DNA of 64,000 nucleotides from an uncultured Methanobrevibacter sp. (GTDB lineage Archaea; Methanobacteriota; Methanobacteria; Methanobacteriales; Methanobacteriaceae). Below, one piece after another: positions 48,689-59,237 of this stretch (positions within the stretch are counted from its first letter, which is position 1; each line of letters starts with the position of its first letter). Location: positions 1 through 64,000 of the forward strand of contig OMVX01000015.1 of the NCBI GenBank assembly GCA_900314605.1, given 5' to 3'. A model generated the notes under the pieces. The model saw nothing but the letters and a program-made list of their open reading frames with translations. It did no database searches and was not told where the DNA came from. The translations under genes and the position numbers were made by a program.

Positions 48689-49537
48689 TTAAATTTTAAA
48701 AATTTCATCACTGAATTTTCCAGGAATTTCTCTTGATTTTAAAGTTTTAATATATGATTTTCTAGGGTCATTATAATCAATATCTATACACATTCCATCT
48801 GTTGCAGCAATTGTTCTAACACCAGTTTCTCGTTTAATCTCTTTTGCTTTATTAAAAGGATTTTCTTTTAAAAATTTATAGCCAAAATGGGTCATTATTG
48901 CAAGTTTAGGTTTTATTTCTTCTATCAGGTTTTTAAAATCATCACTACACATATGTCCTTTAAGTCCTTTATCTCCTGAACGTAAAACACTTCCAATTAA
49001 AATATCTGCTCCTTTATGATATTGGCTAAGTTCTTCAAAATATCTGGTATCTGATGTATAGGATATTTTAAAACGATTAGTATCTATTTGAAAACCTACA
49101 CCATAGGGGTCACCATGTATTGTTTTGGTTCCTTTTATTTTAAATTGATCAAAATCGATTGTTTCATCAGGAGTTAAAGTGTAATTTTGGGAATTACTTT
49201 TATGATAATTGGAAATACTAGGACCCCATCTTTCTGCCCCTTCCATAACACTTTTACTTCCAATTATATTACCATAATTTTTTGTCATTCCTTTTGTCAT
49301 TGCTTCAATTAATATTTCCGCATCATTATAATGGTCAGTATGACAGTGTGAGATAAAAACTCCATTTATGTGCCCTGGATTAAGTCTATATTCTAAACTT
49401 CTTATAAGTGCACCTGGGCCAGGATCTACATGGAGGTTAAAACCATGAATATTGTCTATTCTAAACCCTCCACTCATTCTTTTCTGGCTAATGGTGGTAA
49501 ACCTTCCGCCTCCGGTTCCTAAAAATGTAATTTTCAT
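48689..49537 (-). CDS. Metallo-beta-lactamase-fold hydrolase
   Basis: The zinc motif HxHxDH appears as ISHCHTDHYNDAEILIEAM near residue 63, with further ligands in TKTIHGDPYGVG, SYTSDTRYF, SDDFKNLIEEIKP and MTHFGYKFL. The N-terminus ITFLGTGGGRFTTISQKR is typical of RNase Z/AtsA-like or phosphodiesterase-type proteins. It is 282 residues. The substrate is unknown: it could be a nuclease or a small-molecule hydrolase. It shares direction with the gene before it (49616-50581), 78 bases away. Confidence 0.8.
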   Translation of the reverse strand: MKITFLGTGGGRFTTISQKRMSGGFRIDNIHGFNLHVDPGPGALIRSLEYRLNPGHINGVFISHCHTDHYNDAEILIEAMTKGMTKNYGNIIGSKSVMEGAERWGPSISNYHKSNSQNYTLTPDETIDFDQFKIKGTKTIHGDPYGVGFQIDTNRFKISYTSDTRYFEELSQYHKGADILIGSVLRSGDKGLKGHMCSDDFKNLIEEIKPKLAIMTHFGYKFLKENPFNKAKEIKRETGVRTIAATDGMCIDIDYNDPRKSYIKTLKSREIPGKFSDEIFKI

Positions 49538-49615
49538 TTATCTCACTAGTTTTATTTTAAAAAATTATTTATTTATATTTTATTTATTTAATCAGTGGTA
49601 CACAAATTTTTTGTG

Positions 49616-50581
49616 TTATTTGGTATTACATAAAACAATATTACAGCTGAGTATAATATCATTTTTATCAATACATAAGTTTCCATCTTTTATGACTACT
49701 TTATCATTTATACTTACTAAATCTGAGATGTCTTCATTAGTTATATTATTTCCATTATTATCCATATCAACTAACATTATTACTTCTTCATTTGATTTAG
49801 ATAATAATTTCCATTTAGTATCATATGCTTCTACATTATTTGCTAATTTAACATTGAGAATGTTATCATTAATGTTTGAAACATAACCAATATCTCCTTT
49901 TGTAATGAGTCTGCTAGTAATTTCCATACTTTTATTTGCTTTAGTAAGTTCATCAGTTAATTGGTTTCGATATTTTTCTAAAAGTCTTTTATCCATATCT
50001 ACTGTGTCATCAAGATATTTTTGAGCACTTGTTGTTGTTAAAGTATCATCTTTTACAATTAAGACATCTATTTTTTTTCCTACAGATGGTGTCTGTTCAG
50101 CTATTTCTTGAATAATCTCTTCGAATATATCTCCCATATATTTAAGACTAACATTTGCTGTCCATTTTTGTTTAACAAGTGTATTTGCCTTAGCCTTTGC
50201 AATTTTATTACCAAAGATAATTATTCCACTTTTTCCATAATCTTTATTTTTTAAATCTGAACCTAGAAGTTCAATTATTTGATAACCATTGGTGGTCCCG
50301 TAAATACGTTTTCTTTTAATTTCCATAGTCGTTTTAGTTGATACTTCTCCCATAATAGCATTACCGATTTTTCTAATCTTATTTGATTCATCTGAAATTT
50401 TTATGGTAATGCCTCTTTTTTCAGCTTCATTTTGTAATTCTTCATCACTTTTTACTTTTCCAGCATATAGGTCAGATTCTAATATTTCCCTTTCATTTTT
50501 ATTTCCAAAATATGCAATTCTTCTTTTGTCACTAGCCATTACACAGCCTTTTTTTCCAACATATGCAATTATTAAACTCAT
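49616..50581 (-). CDS. DUF2121-type methanogen protein
   Basis: I recognise this 321-residue protein as resembling an uncharacterised archaeal family (DUF2121). It starts MSLIIAYVGKKGCVMASDKRR, a pattern reminiscent of the N-terminal strands of proteasome-type Ntn folds (GCV-x-ASD-x-R). No signal or membrane helix. A C-terminal domain (about 225-321) contains an S1-like or SH3-like barrel pattern (ITKGDIGYVSNINDN, then EVIMLVDMDNNGNN). GGTGT precedes the ATG. It may be cotranscribed with the metallo-hydrolase. Function unknown. Confidence 0.65.
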   Translation of the reverse strand: MSLIIAYVGKKGCVMASDKRRIAYFGNKNEREILESDLYAGKVKSDEELQNEAEKRGITIKISDESNKIRKIGNAIMGEVSTKTTMEIKRKRIYGTTNGYQIIELLGSDLKNKDYGKSGIIIFGNKIAKAKANTLVKQKWTANVSLKYMGDIFEEIIQEIAEQTPSVGKKIDVLIVKDDTLTTTSAQKYLDDTVDMDKRLLEKYRNQLTDELTKANKSMEITSRLITKGDIGYVSNINDNILNVKLANNVEAYDTKWKLLSKSNEEVIMLVDMDNNGNNITNEDISDLVSINDKVVIKDGNLCIDKNDIILSCNIVLCNTK

Positions 50582-50974
50582 AATGACACCTATCTTTTAA
50601 TCAGTATTATTTTTAAACTGTAATAATGAATTATTATATTTTTAAAGAATATTAATAAATTTACTATTTGATACTATTTTTATTAATTATCCTTTTTATA
50701 AATTATTGTAAACTAATTTGTTTGAGAAATAAAATTTTTATTTTTTTTAAAATAGAATACATATTTATTTTAAATAGAATTAATTTAATTATATTTTTGT
50801 ATATTATTTTTAATATTTTTTTTATTTTCTAATATTTATTCAATATAACTTAATTAATTTTTATGTGATTGTGAAATTTTTAAATAATCTTCATATTATA
50901 AAAAATTATATATTAAACTTAGTATAAATTTTTATTTAATAAAATATATTTTATTAAATTTAGGATGTGATAAT
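50582..50974. other. Divergent AT-rich intergenic region
   Basis: It separates the DUF2121 gene from the superoxide-reductase gene. No structure could be supported. Confidence 0.5.
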
Positions 50975-51358
50975 ATGGTTGAAATCAATCAGATTTATAA
51001 ATGTTTTACATGCGGAAATATTGTTGAAGTTGCAAGTGCTGGTGCAGGAACTTTAGTTTGCTGTAATGAAGAAATGGAATTATTAACTCCAGAGATAAAA
51101 GAAGAAGGTGGAGTAAAACATATTCCTGTAATCGAAAAAGTTGATGAAGGAATTAGTGTAAAACTTGGTGAAGTTCCACACCCTATGGATGAAGATCATT
51201 ATATTAATTTCATTATTTTAACTGATGGTGAACAAGTTTATAGAGCAAATTTAAAACCTGGTGATGAACCTAAAGCTATATTCAAAGTTGATGGTGAAGT
51301 CTCAGATTTTAAAGCTTGTGCATACTGTAATGTTCATGGTCTTTGGCCATCACAATAA
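50975..51358 (+). CDS. Desulfoferrodoxin (superoxide reductase)
   Basis: The enzyme reduces superoxide to peroxide in anaerobes. The N-terminal desulforedoxin centre has C-x2-C (CFTCG) and CC (LVCCNEEM). The neelaredoxin domain binds the active iron with His ligands at KHIPVIEK, HPMDEDHYI and CNVHGLW plus Cys. The family's EKH active-site triplet appears as VKH here, so the flexible Glu is missing. The Lys is kept. It is 127 residues. GATGTGAT precedes the ATG. It stands alone. Confidence 0.92.
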   Translation: MVEINQIYKCFTCGNIVEVASAGAGTLVCCNEEMELLTPEIKEEGGVKHIPVIEKVDEGISVKLGEVPHPMDEDHYINFIILTDGEQVYRANLKPGDEPKAIFKVDGEVSDFKACAYCNVHGLWPSQ

Positions 51359-51945
51359 TTAATTAATTTTATTAAATAATTTATTATTTTTATTATTATT
51401 TTTTTTTAGTTTTAGTAACTTTAATTTTTTTATTTTTATCTTACTTTTTTATTATCTTTTTATTTTATTTATAATGTTTTATTTCTATTTTATATTTAAT
51501 TTCATTCATTTATTTAAACATTTTACATTTAATTATATTTTTTTTAGGGTTTTGAGTTTATGTTTCTATGTTTTCGTATAAAATTTATATAATGGTACTG
51601 AGTATTTTAATAATTTTATGAGTAAATTTGGTCCAAACATGTTTGTTTAATTGAAATATTATATTAGATTTAAGTATTTTATAATGTAGATAATTAGTAT
51701 AATAATCAAACTTACATTAAACTAATTTCTTAATACCTGTATAAAATTTATTGTTATCTAATATTCAAGAAAATAAATTATTAGGCAGTAAATATGTATA
51801 AAATTTTAAAAATGAAAAAATTTCATACAAAATATTTTTAAGTTTCAGTGTATGAGAATAAATAATAAAATTTATTATAAATAAATAATTAAATAATTAA
51901 ATAATATAAATCTTTGATTTTATAAAATTTTTAAAAAGGATAATT
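51359..51945. other. Long AT-rich intergenic region
   Basis: About 590 bases. A ten-codon frame (ATG at 51618) occurs, without a ribosome-binding site. I see nothing I can support. Confidence 0.5.
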
Positions 51946-52467
51946 ATGAAAAAAAATATTTTAATAATTTGTTCTATTGCTTTTATAGCTATACTTTCAT
52001 TTGTTTTTATTACTACTACTCTGAATAATGTTAATCATTCTATTGAAGAGTTAAATAAAGAGCTTATTAATGGTGATGAAAACTATAATAAAGCAGTTAT
52101 TGATTTGAATAATCAGAATTTTGATTCTGCTGCTTCTGAATTTACAAATGCAGTTTATTCATTTCAAAAGGCAAGAGATATTTTAAAAGATTTAGATAAC
52201 AATAATAATCTTCCTTTGAATAATGAACTTTATTCAACTTATTTTGATCTTACTTCTAAAGAATTAGAAAATAAACAATCTGCTTCTACTCTTTTATTAA
52301 ATGCTACTATTGCTCTTAAAAGAGGAGATGTAAGTAGTGGTAATAACTATATTTACAATGCAGGATATGCAATGAGTGAAGCTTTAAATTATCAGTCTCA
52401 AAGATCAGATTTAGTAAAAAATTATCCAGATAAATTTGAAAATAGTACAAATTCAACAGAATCATAA
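51946..52467 (+). CDS. Membrane-anchored helical protein of unknown function
   Basis: I do not recognise the 173-residue protein. Residues 4-24 are a signal/anchor (ILIICSIAFIAILSFVFITTT). The rest is predicted helical and TPR-like (NYNKAVIDLNNQNFDSAASEFTNAVYSF), ending in an Asn/Thr/Ser-rich tail. It could be an anchored helical-repeat scaffold outside the membrane. AGGAT precedes the ATG. It lies 90 bases upstream of the DHH phosphoesterase gene in the same direction. Confidence 0.65.
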   Translation: MKKNILIICSIAFIAILSFVFITTTLNNVNHSIEELNKELINGDENYNKAVIDLNNQNFDSAASEFTNAVYSFQKARDILKDLDNNNNLPLNNELYSTYFDLTSKELENKQSASTLLLNATIALKRGDVSSGNNYIYNAGYAMSEALNYQSQRSDLVKNYPDKFENSTNSTES

Positions 52468-52557
52468 TTTATAATGATATTGTCAGATTTAATAAAATCA
52501 TTATTTAAGTAATTAGCACATTTAATTTAGTAATATTAATTTTTATGAGTGGAAAAT

Positions 52558-54792
52558 ATGAAAAAAGAATGTCCGAATTGTCATGGAAAAGGGATAATTG
52601 TAGTAGATTATAAGGATTGTGATGCCTGTGGTGGAACAGGTTATGATAACACTATAGAGTTAGGAGGCCATTTTAAAGGAGTAAATAACCGTGCTAAAGA
52701 AAAATTTGGCCTAGATGCAAATGAAGATGTTCCATGTGAAGTATGTAATGGAAAAGGACAAGTGGAAGTTAAAGATAAATGTCTTAGATGTGATGGAACA
52801 GGATTTATTAATGTATGTGGTGAATGTGGAAAAATTTTAAAATCTGATACTAAAGAATATTGTGATGATTGTATGAAAATCATTAAAGATAAAAAGGATA
52901 AAGAACAGGAACGTATAGAGCAGGAAAAGAAAAATAATATTGTTTACACTTTAGACCCTTTATGTGAAATGAGTGATTTAAAGGTCAATAATTGTTATCA
53001 TGGAAAAATTTCAAAGGTTACTAATTTTGGAGTTTTTGTTAGTTTAAATAATCAGGTATGGGGTTTAATGAGAACTGGTAAATCAGGTTATAAGGTTGGA
53101 CAAACTTTAAATGTTAAGGTTATTGAAATTAAATCACGTCGAAATGAAGTTGATTTAGGTCCAGTATCATTTAAACATTATACTCTTAAAAAACTTAAGA
53201 AAAAAATTGAAAGAACACCTATTGGATTATTAAATGACGACTATTTAGGTAATGTTATTAAAATTCAGGGTATGGCTTCACAGATTCAGCAAACATCAGG
53301 TCCAACAATATTTACTATAACAGATGATACATCTGTGACTTATGTTGCAGCATTTGAAGAAGCAGGTGTAAGAGCTTATCCTGAGATTGAACTTGAAGAT
53401 ATGGTAGAGGTAGTTGGAGAAGTAAATAAACATGATGGTGATATTCAAATTGAAGCAGCTGGTATGGAAAAATTAACTGGTGAAGAAAAAGATAACCTAT
53501 ACCGCTTAATTGATGAAGCATTAGATAAAAAGGCAGAAGTGGAATTTAATGGCTTTTTAGTAGAATCTGATGTTTTAGATAAATTAAAACCTAAAATGTT
53601 AAATGCTGCAAAAAGAATAAGACGTGCTATTTTAGATGGTCGAACTATTCTTTTACGACATCATGCAGATGCAGATGGTATATGCTCTGGTGTTGCAATG
53701 GAAAAGGCAGTAATACCTGTTATAGAAGAATATAATCCAAGTGGTGATGCTAAATATCATTATTTTAAAAGGTCCCCTTCTAAAGCACCATTCTATGAAC
53801 TTGAAGATGTTGTAAAAGATTTATCCTTTGCCCTTGAAGATTTGGACAGACATGGTCAAAAATTACCTCTTCTTGTAATGTTAGATAATGGGTCTACTGA
53901 AGAAGATATTGCATCACTTATGCAGGCAAAGATTTTTGGTATTGAAATTGTTATTATAGACCATCACTCTCCAGGTGAGGTTGTTGATGGTCGGGTAGCT
54001 GTTGATGATTATGTTGATGTTCATGTTAATCCTTATCTTGTTGGTGGAGATTCACAGATTACTGCAGGTGCACTTGCAAGTGAAGTTGCATGTTTAATAA
54101 ACCCTGAAGTTAAAGATTTAATTAAACATCTTCCGGCAATTGCAGTTACTGGTGATCATGCAGAATGTGATGAGGTAGACCAGTATATTAAAATTGCAGA
54201 AGATTTAGGTTACACTAAGGAGAATCTTAAAAAAATTGCGGAGTGTACAGATTTTGAAGCTTATTTCTTAAAATTCAGAGATGGTAGGGGAATCATGGAC
54301 ACTATACTTAATGTTAATAACCATGATATGCATGATGCTTTGATTGAAGCATTATATAAAGAGTATGAGAAACGTGTTAATACTCAACTTAAAGCAGCAT
54401 TACCTAATGTTAAGCAAACATTATTTGATAATGGAATTTATCTTAATATTATTGATGTTGAAAGATATGCTCATAAATTTACTTTCCCGGCACCTGGTAA
54501 AACATGTGGTTTTGTACATGATAAAATGTCAAAAGAAATTGGTACTGATAAGCCAATTGTAACTTTAGGGCACGGTCCTGATTTTGCTGTTATAAGAGCA
54601 ACTGAAACAGTTAATAAGGATTATGGTTTTGATATTAATCAGATTATTATAGATTTATTAGAATCCCTTCCTAATGCAGGTATTGATGGTGGAGGACATG
54701 AGGTTGCAGGTTCTATTAAATTCATAGAAGGATTTTCAGAAGAAGTTCTTACAGGATTTGTTAATGAAGTACAGTCTATGAATCCTAATTAA
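52558..54792 (+). CDS. DHH-family phosphoesterase (RecJ-like) with zinc-finger, S1 and OB domains
   Basis: The 744-residue protein is a multi-domain archaeal nuclease or phosphodiesterase. Domains in order: a DnaJ-type zinc finger with CPNCHGKG, CDACGGTG, CEVCNGKG and CLRCDGTG (residues 1-90); an S1 RNA-binding domain (about 145-200); an OB-fold (about 225-310); and the DHH catalytic domain from about 370 with HHADADGICSG, LDNGST, IIDHHSPGE and TGDHAEC. It ends with a DHHA1 domain (DGGGHEVAGSI). I chose ATG 52558 over GTG 52549 because GAGTGG lies six bases before it. Archaeal relatives work with replication or RNA decay. Confidence 0.88.
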   Translation: MKKECPNCHGKGIIVVDYKDCDACGGTGYDNTIELGGHFKGVNNRAKEKFGLDANEDVPCEVCNGKGQVEVKDKCLRCDGTGFINVCGECGKILKSDTKEYCDDCMKIIKDKKDKEQERIEQEKKNNIVYTLDPLCEMSDLKVNNCYHGKISKVTNFGVFVSLNNQVWGLMRTGKSGYKVGQTLNVKVIEIKSRRNEVDLGPVSFKHYTLKKLKKKIERTPIGLLNDDYLGNVIKIQGMASQIQQTSGPTIFTITDDTSVTYVAAFEEAGVRAYPEIELEDMVEVVGEVNKHDGDIQIEAAGMEKLTGEEKDNLYRLIDEALDKKAEVEFNGFLVESDVLDKLKPKMLNAAKRIRRAILDGRTILLRHHADADGICSGVAMEKAVIPVIEEYNPSGDAKYHYFKRSPSKAPFYELEDVVKDLSFALEDLDRHGQKLPLLVMLDNGSTEEDIASLMQAKIFGIEIVIIDHHSPGEVVDGRVAVDDYVDVHVNPYLVGGDSQITAGALASEVACLINPEVKDLIKHLPAIAVTGDHAECDEVDQYIKIAEDLGYTKENLKKIAECTDFEAYFLKFRDGRGIMDTILNVNNHDMHDALIEALYKEYEKRVNTQLKAALPNVKQTLFDNGIYLNIIDVERYAHKFTFPAPGKTCGFVHDKMSKEIGTDKPIVTLGHGPDFAVIRATETVNKDYGFDINQIIIDLLESLPNAGIDGGGHEVAGSIKFIEGFSEEVLTGFVNEVQSMNPN

Positions 54793-54913
54793 ATCTTTTT
54801 TTATTTTTTAATCGTATTTCGAGGATTAAGAGGGAGTGTTGTGTTGTACTGCTTATTTTCTCTATATTTTAATTAATTTAGAGGATATATTTGTTCCAAT
54901 TGATTTTTTCTAC

Positions 54914-56020
54914 TTATTTTTTCATTTTATCTAAATCATTTGGGTGTATGAATCCTGAACGTATCATATGATCTGCTAAAACCATAGCTATTGTTGATTC
55001 ACTTACGGTAGTTATTCTTGGACAGATACATGGATCATGTCTACCTTCAATATTAATTATACAGTCTTCACCTTTAGATAAGTCAATAGTGTTCTGATTT
55101 TTAGATATAGATGGTGTAGGTTTTACTGCAATTCTTGTAACTATAGGCATTCCATTGGATATTCCTCCAAGTATACCTCCTGAGTTATTAGTTTTAGTTA
55201 AAATCTTATCTTTTTTATAATAGAATTCATCATTTATCTCTGATGCAGATGCAGTTGCAACATCAAATCCTAAACCTATTTCTACACCTTTTACAGATCC
55301 TATCTCCATTAGTGCTTTTGAAATATCTCCATCAAGTTTTCCAAATACTGGTTCACCAATTCCTGCAGGTACATTTACAGCAATAGTCTCTACTATACCT
55401 CCAACAGAATCTCCTTCTGCTTTTTTTTCAAGTATTAATTTTTCCATAGCTTTTCCAGCTTCTTTATCACAGCACCTTACATCATTTAACTGGACTTTTT
55501 CTTCTATCTCATTAATATCTGTACTTGAAGTTTTAATATTTCCGATTTGCACTACATGGGATATTACTTTAATATTATATGTTTCTTGTAATAGTTTTTT
55601 TGCAATTGCACCACCAATTACATGGCCGATACTTACTCTTCCACTTCCACGGCCTCCTCCATTATAATTATAATTACCATATTTTTCTATCCATCCTAAG
55701 TCTCCATGACCTGGGCGAGGAGTATTTTTTATACCTTCATAGTCTTTTGATACTTGGTTTTTATTATAAACTACTCCACATATTGGTGTACCATCTGTTT
55801 TTCCATTGAAGAGACCGGATAATATTTCTATTTTATCTGCTTCTTTTCGTGGACTTGTAATTTTACTTGTTCCAGGTTTACGTTTATCTAATTCTTTTTG
55901 TATATCTTCTTCATTTAAATCAAGATTAGCAGGACAACCATCTACTATTGCACCTATTGCTTTTCCATGACTTGTACCGAAACTTGTTGTCCTAAATGTT
56001 TTTCCACTACTATTAGACAT
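54914..56020 (-). CDS. aroC: Chorismate synthase
   Basis: AroC makes chorismate from EPSP using reduced FMN, the final common aromatic step. Motifs are [21 protein letters not shown] at the start, [14 protein letters not shown] and [12 protein letters not shown], and [25 protein letters not shown] near 325. The 368-residue length is normal. AGGTAAAAAT stands before the ATG. It is a single gene, apart from aroA. Confidence 0.96.
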   Translation of the reverse strand: MSNSSGKTFRTTSFGTSHGKAIGAIVDGCPANLDLNEEDIQKELDKRKPGTSKITSPRKEADKIEILSGLFNGKTDGTPICGVVYNKNQVSKDYEGIKNTPRPGHGDLGWIEKYGNYNYNGGGRGSGRVSIGHVIGGAIAKKLLQETYNIKVISHVVQIGNIKTSSTDINEIEEKVQLNDVRCCDKEAGKAMEKLILEKKAEGDSVGGIVETIAVNVPAGIGEPVFGKLDGDISKALMEIGSVKGVEIGLGFDVATASASEINDEFYYKKDKILTKTNNSGGILGGISNGMPIVTRIAVKPTPSISKNQNTIDLSKGEDCIINIEGRHDPCICPRITTVSESTIAMVLADHMIRSGFIHPNDLDKMKK

Positions 56021-56112
56021 ATTTTTACCTTTTTTTTATAATTTTAATTAGAATAATTTTATTGATTTTTAAAGTAATAAATTTATTTAGAGTTAAAGGA
56101 TAATAAATATTT

Positions 56113-57459
56113 TTATTTTATTCCGAATAATAGATAATAAATAAATAGTATAGTTAATATCCATACTAACCAATGTAATTCTTTTGCTCTACCCATTCCA
56201 ATTGATGTAATAGTATATATTACAAATCCAAATGCAATACCCAGTGAGATTGATGAGGTTAAAATCATCATACTAATAGTTGTAAATAATGTGGCAAGGG
56301 AAACAAAATCACTCCAATCAATTTCTTTCAATTGACCAATCATCAGTATACCTATAATAACAAGAGCAACTGCTGTTACGGATGGAGTGAATAAGAATAT
56401 TATTACAGGAGCGAAAATCATAGATATTAAAAAAAATAAACCTGTAAAAATAGCACTTAAACCTGTCCTACCACCAACACCAACTCCTGCTGAACTTTCT
56501 ATATATGTAATTAAAGGACTAGTACCGAAAATAACACCAATAAAATTACTTATAGCAATTGATAAAAATCCTTTATCTGTTCCTTTATATTCTCCTTTTT
56601 CATCTTTAGGAAAATCTCCCTGTTTACCTAAAATAATAAATGTTCCTGCAGTATCAAAGAATATTAAAAAGATGAATGAAAAAATAACCATAATTAAATC
56701 GTTTAGGTTTCCAAATAATTCTTTAAATCCAGATATAAATGCAAATGTAGCAGAGGTGTCAAAGTTCAAGGTAACAAACTCAGAAGGTATCATTGGCATA
56801 TTTATTGCTGAGTGAACACCAAATCCGGTTGATGTAAAAACAATACCAATAATTGAGGTAATTAATAATCCTATAAATATAGCAGCAGGTATTTTTCTAA
56901 TAAATAATATTAAGGTAATCCCAATACCAATTAGAGCTAAAAGTGGAGCCGGAGAAGTTAAATGAGATAAACCAACAATATTTGTAGGGTGACTTATAAT
57001 TATTCCTGCATTTTTTAAACCAATAAAGGTTAGGAAAAATCCTACACCTGAACCCATTGCTAAATGTAATACTTCCGGTATAGCTTTTATAATTTTTATT
57101 CTTAAACCGGTTACTGTAATTAAAAAAAAGATTATTGCAGATAAAAATACTGCTGCAAGAGCTGCATTCCAACTGTATCCTAGTGTTTTTATAACAGTAA
57201 TAGCAAACAAAGCATTTACACCCATACCCGGAGCAACACCAAGAGGATAGTTAGATAAAAGCCCCGTTATTATACAAGATATGGTTGCAGAAATAACAGT
57301 CGCAAAAAATACACTTTTTAAAGGCATACCTGCAGTTGAAAGTAAATAGGGATTTACTCCTAAAACGTAGGACATTGCAAGGAATGTAGTTAAACCGGCA
57401 ATAAATTCGGTTTTTAAATTTGTATTTCTCCCACTCATGTCAAAAAATTTATCTAACAT
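56113..57459 (-). CDS. NCS2/AzgA-type purine permease
   Basis: This is a purine (adenine/guanine/hypoxanthine) proton symporter family member. The N-terminus KTEFIAGLTTFLAMSYVLGVNPYLL is the AzgA signature. GVAPGMGVNALFAITV and later TYIESSAGVGVGGRTGLSAI line the substrate site, with about 12-14 helices. I start at ATG 57459 because TTGAGGAATATT precedes it with GAGG at a 6-base spacing. A TTG at 57471 overlaps that site. The result is 448 residues. It probably feeds purine salvage. Confidence 0.92.
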   Translation of the reverse strand: MLDKFFDMSGRNTNLKTEFIAGLTTFLAMSYVLGVNPYLLSTAGMPLKSVFFATVISATISCIITGLLSNYPLGVAPGMGVNALFAITVIKTLGYSWNAALAAVFLSAIIFFLITVTGLRIKIIKAIPEVLHLAMGSGVGFFLTFIGLKNAGIIISHPTNIVGLSHLTSPAPLLALIGIGITLILFIRKIPAAIFIGLLITSIIGIVFTSTGFGVHSAINMPMIPSEFVTLNFDTSATFAFISGFKELFGNLNDLIMVIFSFIFLIFFDTAGTFIILGKQGDFPKDEKGEYKGTDKGFLSIAISNFIGVIFGTSPLITYIESSAGVGVGGRTGLSAIFTGLFFLISMIFAPVIIFLFTPSVTAVALVIIGILMIGQLKEIDWSDFVSLATLFTTISMMILTSSISLGIAFGFVIYTITSIGMGRAKELHWLVWILTILFIYYLLFGIK

Positions 57460-58128
57460 AATATTCCTCAAAAATATTTTTTTTTTTTTTTTTATTGGTT
57501 TAAAAATATTCTAATCATATAATGTTCTTATATATTTTATTTAATAGATTTAATAAATTATAATTAAATACTAATGTTCTAAATTCTTATCATTTATATT
57601 ATGATTTTTTTGTTTATATATATTCAGTCTATATTTAGAATTTATCAAATGTTTATAATTTATAATAGTTTAATAAAATATAAATTTATTAGATATTATA
57701 TATAATATTGGTTTTTAATTTCTTTAAAATTTAATTATATTTCAATATTTTTTGGATAAAAAATAATTTTTTTATAAATTTTTATTATTCTTAATTTTTA
57801 TTGATTATTTAATATTTTTAAAGGAATATTCTCAATAATTTAGCTATAAAACTAAAAATTTATTCAAATCATCCAAATATTATAAGTTATAAGTGTTCAT
57901 TTTTTTTGTTAAATAAAATTTTACTTTATTTTTCTATTTAACATTATAAAAATCTCAAAAATTTAATTTAAGATATTTTGCGGTGTATTTCTATAAATTA
58001 AACTTTAAATATTCTTAAAATATTATAAAATATTATATAATTTACACTTGAAATTAATGACCAATTTTAATTAATTTCATAATAATTTTTTTTAAAAATT
58101 TTTTTGTTTTAGATGTTTAGGTGTTAAT
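57460..58128. other. Long divergent AT-rich region
   Basis: About 670 bases between the permease and hemB. It begins with a T-run of more than ten bases next to the permease start. No gene, RNA or repeat could be supported. Confidence 0.5.
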
Positions 58129-59142
58129 ATGGACTATCCATTAGTTAGAATGAGAAGACTTAGAAAAAATGCAAACATACGTGATATTGTAAGGGAAACT
58201 AAATTAAATAAAGAAGATTTAATTTATCCTATTTACTTTAAGGAAGGATTAAAGAAGGGTCAAAAAGAAGAAATTTCTACAATGCCTGGTCAATACAGAT
58301 ATTCTATTGAAGATGGTGTAGCATATGCAAAAGAATTAGAAGCTAAAGGTCTTAAATCCATAATACTTTTCGGAATTCCAAAAGAAGAAACAAAGGATGA
58401 AATAGGTTCACCTGCATTTGATGATGAGGGTATTGTTCAAAATGCAATAAGAGCACTTAAAAAAGAAACAGACCTTATTGTAATTGCTGATGTCTGTTTA
58501 TGTGAATATACTTCTCATGGACACTGTGGTTTAATTAGAACCTATGATAAAGGTGATATTAATGATGATACTGATGATGGCATAAAAATTTTAAATGATG
58601 CATCATTAAAATACCTTGTAAAAACTGCAGTTTCACAAGCTAAAGCAGGTGCAGATGTAATTGCTCCTTCTGATATGATGGATGGAAGAGTTCAGGCAAT
58701 TAGGCAGGCTTTAGATGAGGAAGGATTTTTTGATGTAATGATTATATCCTATTCAGCTAAATATGCTTCATCATTTTATGCACCATTTAGAGAAGCTGCA
58801 TGTTCAACACCGGGTCTTGGTAATAGAAAATCTTATCAGATGGATCCTGCAAATAGTCGTGAGGCTGTTCGTGAATGTGAACTTGACCTTATTGAAGGAG
58901 CAGATATGTTAATGGTTAAACCAGCACTTCCATATCTTGATATTATAAAAACTATTAAAGAAGAATTTTCACTACCTCTTGTAAGTTACAATGTAAGTGG
59001 AGAATATTCAATGATTATGGCAGCTATTGAAAAAGGTTATTTAACTGAAGAGTCTATAATGGAATCTTTACTTTCAATTAAAAGAGCAGGTTCAGATTTA
59101 ATTATAAGCTATTTTACACCATATTTACTTGATAATTTATAA
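58129..59142 (+). CDS. hemB: Delta-aminolevulinic acid dehydratase (porphobilinogen synthase)
   Basis: HemB condenses two 5-aminolevulinates into porphobilinogen. Methanogens need tetrapyrrole for F430, cobamides and siroheme. Motifs: [13 protein letters not shown] supplies zinc ligands (three Cys), [31 protein letters not shown] with the first Schiff-base Lys near 200, and [16 protein letters not shown] with the second near 253. Length (337) is normal. GGTG precedes the ATG. Confidence 0.96.
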   Translation: MDYPLVRMRRLRKNANIRDIVRETKLNKEDLIYPIYFKEGLKKGQKEEISTMPGQYRYSIEDGVAYAKELEAKGLKSIILFGIPKEETKDEIGSPAFDDEGIVQNAIRALKKETDLIVIADVCLCEYTSHGHCGLIRTYDKGDINDDTDDGIKILNDASLKYLVKTAVSQAKAGADVIAPSDMMDGRVQAIRQALDEEGFFDVMIISYSAKYASSFYAPFREAACSTPGLGNRKSYQMDPANSREAVRECELDLIEGADMLMVKPALPYLDIIKTIKEEFSLPLVSYNVSGEYSMIMAAIEKGYLTEESIMESLLSIKRAGSDLIISYFTPYLLDNL

Positions 59143-59237
59143 TTTCATAATTTATTTTACACAATTTCTTGGTCATTTAAATTTTATAAGATTTTACACT
59201 ATATTATATTTATAATCTATTATTATGGGGAAAAATT

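Noticed and set aside
51618-51650. Ten-codon ORF MSKFGPNMFV
   Set aside because: No ribosome-binding site and too short to support.
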